From: Strongylocentrotus droebachiensis | Lineage: Eukaryota > Echinodermata > Echinoidea > Camarodonta > Strongylocentrotidae | NCBI GenBank assembly: GCA_035222895.1 | Contig: JAVYIG010000039.1 | Coordinates: forward strand, 434,001-498,000 | Direction: 5' to 3' | Length of the DNA stretch: 64,000 nt | Shown: piece after piece, positions 1 through 11,539 of the stretch | How positions within the stretch are numbered: the first letter of the stretch is position 1 | How the letters are laid out: every line of letters begins with the position of its first letter | Notes under the pieces: model-generated | What the model saw: only the letters and a program-made list of their open reading frames with translations | Databases searched by the model: none | What the model was told of the DNA's origin: nothing | Program-made: the position numbers and the translations under genes

Positions 1-1544
1 TTCAGCTACAGCTCACCATACGGCGTGTAATGATGAGGTTCAGCATGATGTATTCAGCACAACAGAGTTTATTCATATAGTAGCATCGCTATATACATAA
101 CTGGAAATATTGTTATTATTAAAAGATCTCTCATTACCGAACCCTTCAGGCATCAAAATTAAAAAAAGATATCAACACTCTCGAAATCTGTGAATTACCT
201 GCCCTCTAGATGTTTAGGATGCATACTCGCATTCTCAAATGTCTTAAAATAGAATAGTCATCTCAAACATCCTGGGTCTGTAACTTTAATATTTCATTGC
301 TGTGGTCGTTTCGCCCAAGAGTTGTTAAGAATATTCTCTTGGACATGTCTTTCCATCTCCTACCAGATATTTCTAAAAATCCTTTAAACCCAGTTTCTTA
401 TCCTGATAAAAGACCTTATCTCATCGCATGAACACATTATAAGCTATAACAAAAATCTCATACCATCAACCAGGAATACGTTATTAACATCATGGATTCT
501 ACCCCCGGCCCTTTAGGGTTAGTTAATATGCTGATAACCTGATTTCTCTTCATTTATATAACTGCTTCACCCCCCCCCCCCCTTCTCCACACACACATAC
601 ACACCTGTATAAAGTTAACGGCGGGATATTAATCCGCGTAAAAGCTTCTAAAATCGGCGCGCTCGACACATGCCTCTGGTAAATTAGTCCACGAAGAGTT
701 TTAAAGGGCAAAGAGGAATAATAAAGCCAAGAAGCATTGATCACTCCTTTTCTTGTTGCTGTCGTCGTTATTGTTTCTGTTTGGTTTGGGTCTTCATTTT
801 GGTTTGTGTCTTTGTTGTGGTTTGTTCTTGTCAATATGCGTAGGATAATTAACTGTCGAATACTGATAAGGTCATCATACCTTTTCATGAAGCATGTTAT
901 AGTGCTCCTATACCTAAATCTGTCATAAAAAATAATGAAGAAAAAGAAAATTACAATTCGAATGACTACCATGTAGATTTTTATATTTAGTTATTCGTTA
1001 CATCCGACGCTTTGATATTAACGGAATTCATTTTACTAGTCAAACTTTGATCGAGATTTTAGTGGGTTAAGCCGCAAGTAGGTGATCCTCGCGATCGAGT
1101 GTAATTTTAGAAGTACTAAGTTCAATGGAAATGTAAAGCTTTTATGGTATAAGTAAATTTGATTTCATTTTAATTTATTCGTTCGGTAATCTGTCCTTTT
1201 GAAGATCGCAAAGGTCAAGATATTTTCATATAGGATTTAAAAGTATAATTCTAGTCGATTTTAAACAAATTTGAAATGAGTGTTACAAATTATTTTAAAA
1301 TTTCAACGGTTTTTTGTTCAAGTTTTATTTGTGCTATATACTTGTACTTGGCGTTCGGCGTGTGTTTTTTTGACATGTTTTTGAGCCAAGTGGCATGGCG
1401 AGGGTGTGACCCTTGAGGGGGCACCGTGTCTGGCACCCATCAGTCGTACTTGGTAGATGAAACAAGAATTAACAAGGCCATCTATTGGGGGGGCTATACG
1501 AGTAGACCATGCTCTCTCCTGTTTACGTTTTTCTTTCTCCCGTT
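1..1544. other. Unassigned AT-rich region, no gene seen
   Basis: I see no supported gene, RNA or complete repeat here. A C homopolymer lies near 570-582, followed by a short CA-rich stretch. The open frames in this stretch lack recognisable domains. The minus-strand frame of about 140 codons crosses the C run and a (CA)n tract, so it is likely chance. Confidence 0.6.
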
Positions 1545-1556
1545 CGTTCTCTTTCA

Positions 1557-1605
1557 TTTTTCTCCTCTTTTCTCCTCTTTTCTCCTCTTTTCTCCTCTTT
1601 TCACC
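1557..1605. repeat. Pyrimidine decamer microsatellite
   Basis: At least four tandem copies of a TTTTCTCCTC-type decamer are visible, followed by a T run. Frames read through it in both directions give only Phe/Ser/Leu-rich or Lys/Glu-rich peptides. Confidence 0.8.
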
Positions 1606-1769
1606 CATTTTTTTTTTGGAAAATGCGATTATCCTGTACCCCTACCTTCTCTACCTCACTGTGACTCCCCCGCTGAATGTTTGATAGAAACATATTATGG
1701 GTGAACCAGACAGACAGAAAGACAGAGCGTAAAGGCAACCGACGGAATGAGTATATATTGCAGAAAACA

Positions 1770-1965
1770 TAATCAATATACGAATAAATAGATAAATAAT
1801 AAATACATCAATTAATAAATGAATACATATATAAATAAATAAACAAATGAATCATTTTTTAATGAATAAATAAATTAAAATTAAATTAAAATTAAATGAA
1901 TAAGTAAAAAAAAAAAAAATTAAATAAATACACAAAATAAACAACTTGAAATGTATAAACCCAAA
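1770..1965. repeat. AT-rich low-complexity tract (AAATAAATAAATG-like)
   Basis: The stretch is made of degenerate AATAAATAAAT and AAATTAAAATT units plus an A run. There is no coding or RNA signal. Confidence 0.7.
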
Positions 1966-2352
1966 ATAGAGTAATGAACATGAAAATAGCAATGTAGAGA
2001 TTTTGTTTTAATCTGGCATTTATGGTGTACACATAAAGAATATGACAGATAGAAACATTGTCACAGATTTTTCGTAGGCCTCCTCTTCCATAATGTTACG
2101 CCCACCTCTTGACAAGTTTGGTATTTGTATTTCAGAAACTTGCCCCCTCTTTTAGACCCAATATTGCTAACGAGATCGTATAATTAGTAGAACGACTTTT
2201 AGTCAAATGCTTTAACGAATGATGTCAGATCCAGATAGACGCCATATCGTGATTAGCTGATTAGATTGACTGCGGGAAAAGATAAGAGAAGCTTCATCAG
2301 CCTCCATTTCGCTAGGGAGTTGTCATGAATAAATGAATATCAGTGCGTGGAG

Positions 2353-2855
2353 CAGTGGCGTACGCAGGATTTTTTCAAGGGGGGGGGGGGGGTTTAAAAT
2401 CGGGTCCAAAATTTTGCAACGACTCAGGAAAATTTAAAAATCGCGCCGGCCAAAAATTCGCTCAGGGGGGGGGGGGGGGGTAAGAGGACACTTTTTTTTG
2501 GGGGGGGGGTAAGTTCACCTTTCTTAGGTCAGCCATGGCGGTAATTTTTTATCTTTTTTAAAAATATTTTTTATAATTAAAAAAAAAAAAAAAAAAAAAA
2601 AATCAAAAGGGGGGGGGGGGTTTAGGTTTTTATTAGGGGGGTTTACACACATTTTGCTTCGTTGGGGGGGGGGGTAAGTTCACCTTTCTTAGGTCAGCCA
2701 TGGCGGTAATTTTTTATCTTTTTTTAAAATATTTTTTATAATTAAAAAAAAAAAATCAAAAGGGGGGGTTTAGGTTTTTATTAGGGGGGTTTACACACAT
2801 ACAAATACGGAAGGGGGGTTTAACACCCCAAACACCGCCCCCCCCCCCCCCTTTT

Positions 2856-2888
<33 letters not shown>

Positions 2889-2940
2889 ATTAAAAATAAA
2901 AAAAAAAAAGATAAAAAATTACCGCCATGGCTGACCTAAT
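2353..2940 (+). mobile_element. Rearranged hAT-type MITE, relative of the 5524-5840 copy
   Basis: The stretch opens with CAGTGGCGTACGCAGG, one base off the terminal repeat of the intact element at 5524-5840. It shares that element's interior: long G runs, a GGTCAGCCATGGCGG block, A/T runs, and a GGTTTAGGTTTTTATTAGG block, in the opposite orientation. The CATGGC-containing segment occurs twice in direct orientation (about 2500-2650 and 2665-2800). A third, inverted piece (about 2835-2940) follows. No matching right terminus is visible, so this copy is internally duplicated and rearranged. The hAT assignment comes from the intact relative. Confidence 0.7.
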
Positions 2941-3020
2941 TCCTCAACTTTCTAACTCAAAGACAAGTCAAACCTATGTTATACATAAAAGCCAAACACT
3001 TATAGAGATACCAAAAGTAT

Positions 3021-5265
3021 CTTGAAAATTGATAATTTTGATGGCGGACATTTGTGATATATCCCTGGTGATTTCAAGACATAAGGTCATTCAAATTATT
3101 AATTTGTGTATGTGTTGCTCGAAACGATGTCAGAGCTCCCTGTCTTTATTTTTCCTACGGTATCTAGGAGAACATGTCTTTCATAAGACGTTACAATTTG
3201 GAAATCACGCATTGTTTAATAGAACCTTGACACATGTCCCTCGGAGTGGACCTAAAGCCATCGGTCCTCTGGTTGCTTACTAACAAAGCTTCACTCCAAA
3301 CTCACATCTTCTTTCAGACATTAATTTTGAATGTTAACTTTTTTGGAGGAGCTCACGCCTTTGAATGTTTTTTGAAACAGATATATGGCGCCATACAAAT
3401 GCTGTGAATCATCATCATCATCATCATAACAAGCATTTATGCTTTTCTAGCAGTCAGGTGAAAATAACCACCATTAAACTAAACTAAACTTATTAAACTA
3501 AACCGGCGTGAGAACCATGCATGCATTCTGGTTGTTCCGAACAATTCGAGCTTACCCTCAACTCCTACCATGATGTGCCCATATGGGGGTGACAGCCCAT
3601 GCAATACCCACGAGTTTCACGTCACGTTGCGTGCAATGTGCCTCTCCTTAAAATTGGAGTGAAAAATACCGTGAAAATTGATAATGTTAATGGCGGCCAT
3701 TTATGATATATCCCTGTGGATTTCAAGACACAAGGTCATTCAAATTATTAATTTGTATGTGTCGCTGTATGCTCGGGACGATTTCAGAGCTCTCTGTCTA
3801 TATTTTTCCTGCGGTATTTCGGAGAAGATGTCTTTGATAAGACGTTACAATTTCGAATCACGCATTGTTTAATAGAACCTTGTCACAGGTTCTTTGAAGT
3901 GGACCTAAAGCCATCGGTCCTCTGGTTGCTTACTAACAAGCATTTATTCTTTTCTAGCAGTCAGGTAAAATAACCACCATTAAACTAAACTAAACTAAAC
4001 TAAACCGGCGTGAGAACCATGCATGCATTCTAGTTGTTCCGAACAATTCGATTTTACCCCCACTCCTACCATGCTGTGCCTATATGGGGATGACAGCGGA
4101 TGGAATACCCACGAGTTTGACGTCACGTTGCGTGCAATGTGCCTCTCCTTAATGTTGGAGGGGGAAATACCGTGAAAATTGATAATGTTATTGGCAAGCC
4201 TGTGTCGCTGTATGCTCGAAAAGATGTCAGAACACCCCGTCTATATTTTTCCTGCGGTATCTCGGAGAAGATATCTTTTATATTTCGAACGTTAAGGCCC
4301 GGTCACAAAGAGGGGACGCATGGGGGACGCACGGCCGGCGCATTGAAAATTGGAAAAAGTCGTGAGCCCGACTTTTGTCAGGATTTGAGGGAAGCTAGCG
4401 AGCTGACACCGAATGCAAAGCGTGTTGCTAGCGCGCTGCGCGTTTACAGGACGTGTGCTCCACCTATGTCTGGCGTTGGTCTAGCGCGCTTCGCGCATGT
4501 CTGGCGCCCTTTTGGCGTGTTCATTCATGCGTCGAGCTTCGCGCACACTTTTGAGCATGCTCAAAAATTCCCGACGCACACATCGAATGACGACTAATGC
4601 ATAGCGTTGGTCCAGCGTTAGTCCAGCGCGCTCGACGAACGATTAACGAATGATGACGCACACCTAGCAAACGACAACGCATTGGCCGTGCGTCCCCCAT
4701 GCGTCCCTTCTGTGTGACCGGGCCTTTACAATTTTGAATCAGGCATTGTGTAACAGAACCTCGAAACCGTAGTGACAACCATGCACGCAGTCTGATTGTT
4801 CCGAACAATTCGAGTTTTACCCCCACTCCTACCATGCTGTGCCTATATGGAGATGACAGCGGATGGATTACCCACGAGTTTCACGTCACGTTGCGTGCAA
4901 TGTGCCTCTCCTTGAAATTGGAGGGGGAAATACTGTGAAAATTGATAATGTTAATGGCAAGGTCATTCAAATTAATAATATGTATGTGTCGCTGTAGGCT
5001 CGAAACGATGTCAGAGCACCCTGTCCATTTTTTCCTGGTATCTCAGAGAAGATGTCTTTGATAAGACGTTACGATTTCGAATCAGGCATTGTTTAATAGA
5101 ACCTCGACACCGGCGCGTGAGAACCGTATATGCAGTCTTGTGTTCCGAACAATTCGAGTTTTACCCCCCACTCCTACCATGCTGTGTCTATATGGAGATG
5201 ACAGCGCATGGAATACCCACGAGTTTCACGTCACGTTGCGTGCAATGTGCCTCTCCTCGAAATTA
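3021..5265 (+). repeat. Tandem array of a ~500-bp unit, four diverged copies
   Basis: Units begin at about 3021, 3671, 4171 and 4934, each starting with a (G)TGAAAATTGATAAT motif. They share a block around GATGTCTTTGATAAGACG and end with CACGTTGCGTGCAATGTGCC. Copy 1 carries about 150 extra bases (around 3300-3430). Copies 3 and 4 lack the segment that follows the GAACCTTG block. Copy 3 is interrupted by a MITE at 4295-4725. Short AAACTAAACT runs recur in copies 1 and 2. Short frames are kept open in parallel copies, but they have no start conservation or domain, so I do not call genes. Confidence 0.85.
4295..4725. mobile_element. Harbinger/PIF-like MITE, 431 bp
   Basis: The termini are inverted repeats of about 42 bp, beginning AGGCCCGGTCACA on the left and ending in the near-exact reverse complement on the right. 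TTA flanks both ends (4292-4294 and 4726-4728). The neighbouring tandem copies preserve the empty site (ACGTTACAATTT), which confirms a clean insertion with a 3-bp duplication. A 3-bp TWA duplication is typical of PIF/Harbinger, hence the inferred superfamily. No transposase frame is present. The open frame of about 150 codons that overlaps the left junction starts in the host repeat and ends in the element, so it is spurious. Confidence 0.88.
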
Positions 5266-5317
5266 AGCTACTTTACCAATCCCCCTTCCGAAACACAAAC
5301 AACTCAATCAAGAGGGG

Positions 5318-6030
5318 CGCAGACAAAGACATATAAAAGAAAAAGACGAGCACATGTGACGTCGCGTGGTGCAAATTACTCAAGATAGATAATTGCCAAA
5401 AAGAAAAAAATGCGAAAAGTCACCAACGATTGAGTTATGATACAGCTCCACCTGAAAACAATTTTTGTTTGTTACCGTGAACAGGTGTTTTTTTTTGTTC
5501 TCCAATCACAGATAGGGCACAAACAGGGGCGTACGCAGGGGGGGGGGGGGGTTGGGGGTTCAAACCCCCCCCCTTTGGTATTTTTGTATGTATGTAAACC
5601 CCCCTAAAAAAAACCTAAACCCCCCCCCCCCTTTGGATTTTTTTTTTTTTTTTTTTTTTTTATTATAAAAAAAAAAAAATATGCCCACGGCTAACCTAAA
5701 AAAGTGTACGCTTAACCCCCCCCCCCCCCCCCCCCCACTGAGCGACCTTTCAGCCGGCGCGATTTTAAATTTTTCGGGAGCAAAATATTTTGGGCCCGAT
5801 TTTAAAACCCCCCCTTGAAAAAATCCTGCGTACGCCCCTGGGCACAAAGACATATAACTTGCACATGTGACGTCGCGTGGTGCAAATTACTCAAGATAGA
5901 TGATTGCCAAAAAGAAAAAAATGCGAAAAGTCATCAACGATTGAATTATGATACAGCTTCACTCGAAAACAATTTTTTTTTTACCGTGAACAGGTGATTT
6001 TTTTTTCAATCACCGATAGGGCATAAAGTG
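5318..6030 (+). repeat. ~190-bp tandem duplication split by a MITE
   Basis: Segment 5325-5523 and segment 5842-6030 are close copies. Both contain CACATGTGACGTCGCGTGG, GCAAATTACTCAAGATAGAT, a GCCAAAAAG(A)n block and a TTACCGTGAACAGGTG motif. They meet at the insertion point of the 5524-5840 MITE, which shows the duplication existed before the MITE landed. Confidence 0.85.
5524..5840. mobile_element. hAT-type MITE, 317 bp
   Basis: Perfect 16-bp terminal inverted repeats are seen: CAGGGGCGTACGCAGG at the left and its reverse complement at the right. The flanks are an exact 8-bp direct repeat GGCACAAA (5516-5523 and 5841-5848). An 8-bp TSD with CAGGG termini is characteristic of the hAT superfamily. 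The interior is mostly G/C and A/T homopolymer runs and has no transposase. Glycine-rich open frames across it are artefacts of the G runs. Confidence 0.92.
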
Positions 6031-7009
6031 GAATCATCAAGCCTCCTTCTAAGGCTTAATGAGATCGAGAGTGTTTTTCCATGCTGAAAATAAAAGTATC
6101 GGCGTGACATTTTAACGGATATAAGCACCACCTGGTAAATGTCTTATAGAAACGAATACCGATCTTTGATTAGAACGACTAGTATCCTTTTCAACAAAAT
6201 GGATTTCTTTCTGAGATGAACCATTCATTTTTAAGATGCTTGGATTATATTCAATAAATTGATAATAAGAAAGCTCTCTGATTTGAAAGAATGATTTTTG
6301 GGGGGCTATAAAATTTCTGCTGTAAAAGATAACTTATTCAGCTTTGGAGCATAGGTACTAACGTAACTGGGCTAGTGTATTCGTTCTAATTTGTTCCGGG
6401 TTTTATCATCAGACCAATACTTGTTGTTATGAAAGGACTCTTTTTTCAAATATTGCTTAGTTTTTCCATTTTCTAGTGACGGTGTGACTTTTGCCCTACA
6501 TACTAACTGAATATGTAGACCGAAACAAATTGCACCCAGTCCCGACCAAAAGCGAGATAACCATGTTTCTTCTTGTTTCAAGCGTTTCTGGGCAAGTAAG
6601 CACCATCTGATAACATTATTAATACATCATTTCTTCGAGCGTGCCGCAAGACTTTCAATTCTGTCAAGAATTACCTCACCTGACTTGATATCTCCCTATT
6701 GATCACAGGTTCGGGTAACCATGTGTAAAAAAAGAAGAAAAAAAAGAGACATTTGAATTACTTACCTACGCTGGCGTAGATTGAATACTAATTTTAACTT
6801 CACCAGAGATATATTGAGGTATAATATTTCTAATGACACAAAAGCATTTCTCAGCGGCATTGGGGTCATTCAAAGATATCATTTGAAGTTGTAAGACATC
6901 ATAATTAACAACAATCTTCACAGACGGACACCATAGTCACCTACAAATGTTTTTGATTTACATAAAATGGGCTGTTACATTTTAGGAGACAAATATACTT
7001 AATTCTTAC
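6031..7009. other. Unassigned intergenic region
   Basis: I see no domain-bearing frame, RNA gene or repeat with defined ends. A minus-strand frame of about 69 codons near 6372-6581 has no recognisable features. Confidence 0.55.
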
Positions 7010-7497
7010 AAAGCAGGAGCCCTCATGTTTCTTTGCAGGAAGAACCGAACAGAGTTAGTTATTTTGGAAGTGACGGGCACATGGTGATTCCATTTCAGCT
7101 TGCTCTGGATGTTTACCCGAAGTACTTTGCAATTTCCATTCCCCGTAGCTGCTCTCCATGAATATAGTAAGGAAAAGAAGCTTTGGATGTTTGCGTTTTA
7201 CTTTATAGAGACATACATATCCTGGTATTTGTTAGGATGGAATTGCATTAGGCAGTCTTCTTCCCATTCATGGAGTGCATCGAAGTCCTTCTGCAGACCT
7301 TCCGCATCATCTGCACTCGTCACCTTTCTGTACAATATGCAGTCATCTGCGAACAATTTCATCTTAGACTGGACTGATATGCAGTTAGGAAGATCGTTGA
7401 TGAACAACAGGAAGAGAAAGGGTCCGAAGACACTGCCTTGCGGAACGCCTGACATGACGGAAGAGGTGTGATAAGTGAATACATCAAGCAATACCAT
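7010..7497 (-). pseudogene. LINE reverse transcriptase fragment
   Basis: Read on the minus strand, this encodes part of a non-LTR retrotransposon reverse transcriptase. The piece opens just before the SGVPQGSVFGPFLFLL motif (RT motif B). It continues through NDLPNCIS and FADDCILYR, the latter holding the catalytic Asp-Asp pair of motif C. It then passes into the thumb-side block that reads SKLKWNHHV in another frame. The switch of frame near 7190 shows a frameshift. Nothing upstream (endonuclease, RT motif A) and no 3' tail is visible, so it is an internal scrap. It differs in sequence from the plus-strand LINE that starts about 270 bp away and lies in opposite orientation, so it is a separate insertion. 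The family is Jockey/CR1-type by motif style, without a finer call. Confidence 0.85.
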
Positions 7498-7769
7498 CTA
7501 AAGATCAAAACATTGTGAAGTAAAAGTCGGGGAAGATTACACATAGAAAACAACATACATTTCTTCAACGAGCATGGGTATAGTAAGATTATCTCTTGTT
7601 GTAAAAAAAACACATGAACATGATGAACGTTCAATTGCTAAAAAAAAAGTGAGAGAAGTAACGCGGTTCAAAACACAAATCATAGAGAAAGAGGACGAAT
7701 TACTACCAAAGACCAATCGAAAAAATATATTTCCCGTTCGGTTTCGTCACTTGCGATGGGCCTATGAAT

Positions 7770-10700
7770 TAGGAAAATTACTGTGGGTATTATTTATCGT
7801 AAGCCCAATACTGATATTGATCATTTTCGAAACTCCTTGTTGATAACATTAGAAAGATTGAAAGTTGATAAAGCAAATGTAGTTTTACTTGGAGATTTTA
7901 ACATTAATGTACTACACAAGGAAGGAATAGATATGAAAGCAGAACAATTTTTAACTTCTTTACAATGTTTGGATATGCAGCAACTAATCACTTCACCAAC
8001 AAGAGTAACTAAAACAACTTACTCTCTTATTGACCATGTGTACAGTAATGTAACAATTTCTTCTATTCATGCTGGAGTTATAGAAACTGATATATCAGAT
8101 CATTTCCCTATCTTTGTTGCATTTGAGCATCTTAGGAAGGCAAGTAAAACAAGCCACAAAAAGTCTGTGTTTCGTACCTTCAGAAATTATGATATTAATA
8201 AATTTCATGATGATCTAGGTAAAATTGATTGGAACAATGTAAGTGGTTGTACAAAGTTAAATGAGTCATACTCTGTATTTTACGACTTGTTTACGCAAGT
8301 CTGTGACAAGCATGCACCAAATATGTCATCAACTTCGAAGAACGTAAAAAAGGGGAAAAATACTGGGAAGAAACCATGGATGACTAATGCTATTTTAAAA
8401 TCAATCAAGAAGAAGCACAAGTTGTATTCTAAACTAAAGGCATCAAAATTTCAACAGAAAGACGAGGAAGAATACAAGAGGTATAGAAATGTTTTAACTA
8501 CAGTTCTACGAAATGCAAAGAGACAATATTATAGTAACCTCTTCTTCATTAATAAGAATGATAGTCGTAAAACGTGGAAAACAATTAACGAGTTGTTGAG
8601 TAGTGGAAATGTCAAAAATAAAGTGACCAATGTTGAGAAATTATCAAGCTCAGGTGGTGTAGAGAATAGAGTGATAACATCTGACAATGAAATAGCTAAC
8701 GAATTTAACAACTTTTTTGTAAACATAGGTCCAAAGCTGGCAAAGTAAATACCACCAGTGAATTCTGATTTTACAGAATATTTAGGATATAGAACAGAAA
8801 AATCACTATTTTTAAAACCAATAACAGAGAATGAATTGAAATGCCACTTACAGACTTTAGATACAAAAAAGCATGTGGATATGATAATTTGCCGGCAAGA
8901 TTGTTGAGGGATGCTGCCCTATACATTTCAAGCTCATTAACATATATTTTCAATCTTTCCATAGAAAGAGGTAAATTTCCAGACGCTCTGAAAGTAGCAA
9001 AAGTGACACCTATTTATAAAAAGGGGCGAAAATATCTAGCTGGTAATTACAGACCTATTTCAGTTTTACCTATACTGGGTAAAATCTTTGAGAAAATAAT
9101 AAATAATCGTGTAATTGACTATTTGGAAGCAAATAATATCTTGTTTCAACACCAGTATGGTTTCCGTAAGAAACATAGCACTAAGTTATCTTTGATTAAT
9201 CTTGCAAATACACTATTGAAATACTTTGACGAAGGTAGAACAACAGTTGGCATCTTTATTGACTTTCAAAAGGCATTTGATACTATAAACCACAGCATTC
9301 TCCTAAAAAAATGTCACACTGTGGAATACGTGGGTTAGCCTTGCAATGGTTTGAAGATCATTTGTGTATAAAACGATCACAGTTTATACAATATAAAGAC
9401 AAAATGTCTTTGAAATTGAATATAACATGTGGTGTCCCTCAAGGCTCCGTTCTTGGACCAACATTATTTTTACTATATATAAATGACTTACCTAACTCCA
9501 CAAACTTTTTCAATTTCAGATTATTTGCTGATGACTCAAATCTTTTTCATACTTTTAATCCTAGACAAAAAGAAATTGATTTAGAAATTGTAAGTGAAAA
9601 TTTAATGAAGGTGCAGGAATGGTGTAATGCAAATGAAGTCACAATTAACCTACAGAAAACAAACTATATGATTATGAAATCCAAAGGTAGATCAATAGAC
9701 AAAAAGGGATCTGTGAGAATATCAAGATCAGGTATCCGTTGCATCATTTGTAGGAATTGAAATTGATTGTCACCTTTCATGGAAAGAACATATTCAGACA
9801 ATAAACAAATGCATAAGAACGAAAGTATGTATTCTGTTTAAACTGAGACATTTTGTTCCCAAGAATATACTTGTGTTATTATCTAAGGCTTTTATACAGC
9901 CTCACCTTTCTTATGGAGTAGAAGTATGGGGGAGCACTTACAAAAGTAATCTAAATTGTATATATTTAAGTCAAAAAATGGCAATGAGAGCAATTACATT
10001 CAGTCCACTTAGAACAGATTCCAGAGCTCTTTTTCAAAGTCTAAATATTTTAAATATTTTTCAACTTCATGAACTTCTTGTATCAACATTTATGTACGAT
10101 TTGGTAAAAGGTGTTTTACCACACTCTTTAGTGGATTATTGTCAGATGATACAGCACAGATATGCAACTAGGAGAAATGAAAATGGCTTACTCTATCAAC
10201 CAAAATGTAAGACAACGAAAGGGCAATTTTGTATTTCGTTTGTAGGAACAAAGCTGTGGAATGATCTCGCAGATGACATTAGATTAAAAACATCGAGGTT
10301 ATCTTTTCGGAGACATCTTTCCACCTACCTTCTATGTAAATGACGTGGGCTCAATCCCACCCCCCCCCCCCCCCGTTCTTTGTTTTTCCTTTTATTTTAC
10401 TTATCTTCCTTTTATATATGTATACACTTGCTTGTTAACGATTATAGCTGCCTTAAGCTTTTAAAGGATTTGTGCATGTACGCACATCTGTATGATATTA
10501 TTTTCATTAATACACCCTTTTCATTTTTATGAACACATTGATGATTTTATTTGTTCAAAGATTTGTCTTCTTTCATTATAATGCTTTAACACTAAAACTT
10601 TTTCTTTTTCTTTTTTCATTTTAGTATGTACAAAAGTTAAATAAACTGTATTATTTTGTTGTATATATGTAAATACAAAACAAACAAGTTTTACATTCAT

Positions 10701-11015
10701 ATATATAAACAAATTAAAAGAAAACAATCTTGCCAAAGAATGGAATTAGGCTCGACTAGCACTTGTGCTAACTTCTAGTTCCCATTAACAACTTCACCTA
10801 AATATAGTAATACACATATCTACGTAATAGTATGCAGATGTATGTCTAAATATCGTATTTAAACCATTACTGTTTAATCAACATTACTCTTATGTTATAT
10901 ATACATGTACATGTATCAGTATTATTGTTGGCATTATATGATTGTTCATATGTACTGTCATTATTGTGATGTGTTGTTGTTAATAAATTCAAATTCAAAT
11001 TCAAATTCAAAAACT
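7770..11015 (+). mobile_element. 5'-truncated CR1/Jockey-type LINE with 3' UTR and tail
   Basis: The element starts inside the endonuclease domain, so ORF1 and the first part of ORF2 are missing. It keeps the remaining ORF2 to a stop near 10343. About 650 bp of AT-rich 3' UTR with a C run follows. It ends with a short-repeat tail of AAATTC units (about 10986-11011) preceded by AATAAA. Such microsatellite-like tails instead of poly(A) are known in CR1/L2/Jockey-type LINEs. 5' truncation is the usual outcome of target-primed reverse transcription. I could not identify a target-site duplication. Confidence 0.88.
7783..10343 (+). pseudogene. LINE ORF2: APE endonuclease plus reverse transcriptase, disabled
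   Basis: The product would nick target DNA and reverse-transcribe LINE RNA at the nick. Endonuclease motifs are seen in order: GIIYRKPNTD, LLGDFNIN, SLIDHVYSN and SDHFPIF. A basic linker follows, then RT with YRPISVLP, IDFQKAFDTINHSILL (motif A Asp), GVPQGSVLGPTLFLLYINDL (motif B) and LFADDSNL (motif C Asp-Asp). The C-terminal block has SYGVEVWGSTY and LWNDLADDI. The reading is broken by an in-frame stop at 8746-8748 and by frameshifts near 8868, near 9306 in a run of A, and near 9738. Catalytic residues remain, so the copy seems fairly young. The open frame at its start uses GTG only because the true 5' end is lost. Confidence 0.9.
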
Positions 11016-11289
11016 CCCAAAATGTCGATTCATTATATTCATGAAACTGCGCTTTGTAATGTATGCATTTGTTGGCAAACTTATTCTATTTTTGCCCCGT
11101 CCTTTTATGCTTCTACTTCTTCCTATACTTCTTCTTCTCTCTCTCCGCTATCTTACTTCTCACCCTCCATTCAATCGTGCTTTCATCATTTCCATCATCG
11201 TATCATCATCATCATATTCACCATCACCAACTTAACTTTTGCAGATTAAGTTATATACAACTCACAAAGCTAAGCGAACATTAATATTG
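11016..11289. other. Pyrimidine- and CATCAT-rich spacer
   Basis: This follows the LINE tail. It holds a CTTCTTCT-rich section and a short (CAT)n run near 11185-11225. No gene is seen. Confidence 0.55.
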
Positions 11290-11530
11290 ATAATAAATCA
11301 GGTTTACCCGGTGAAGCCTCATCAGTTCCATGATGTTTTCCTGAGGGCCCTGTAATTAGTATTACCCCAGCGATTTACAGGTACCCATTTACACCTGGGC
11401 GGAGAGTAGAAAATGTGGATTAATATCTTGCCAAAGGATGTGAGTGTCGCACTGGGATTCTAATCACCAACCCTTGTATTGATGGTACAGTGAATCAACC
11501 ACTATTCCACTATGACATTAAAACCATCTA
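11290..11530 (-). mobile_element. tRNA-derived SINE, degenerate
   Basis: On the minus strand the order is a decayed tRNA-like head (GTGGAATAGTGGTTGATTC), then a B-box-like region (GATTAGAATCCC), then the family body CCTTTGGCAAGATATTAATC, CCAGGTGTAAATGGGTACC and GCTGGGGTAATA. The same body blocks follow the tRNA-like heads at 43797-44265 and 60470-60695. This makes it a tRNA-derived SINE that would have used internal RNA polymerase III promoter boxes. I see no TSD. Confidence 0.75.
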
Positions 11531-11539
11531 CCAACAACT

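Noticed and set aside
550-972. Minus-strand open frame of 140 codons
   Set aside because: It runs through a C homopolymer and a (CA)n tract, has no domain, and overlaps another frame on the plus strand. Probably chance.
4139-4597. Plus-strand open frame of 152 codons
   Set aside because: It begins in a tandem repeat unit and continues across the left junction of the MITE at 4295, so it cannot be an ancestral gene.
5560-5853. Glycine- and lysine-rich frame on the minus strand
   Set aside because: It lies inside the hAT MITE and is produced by its G and A/T homopolymers.
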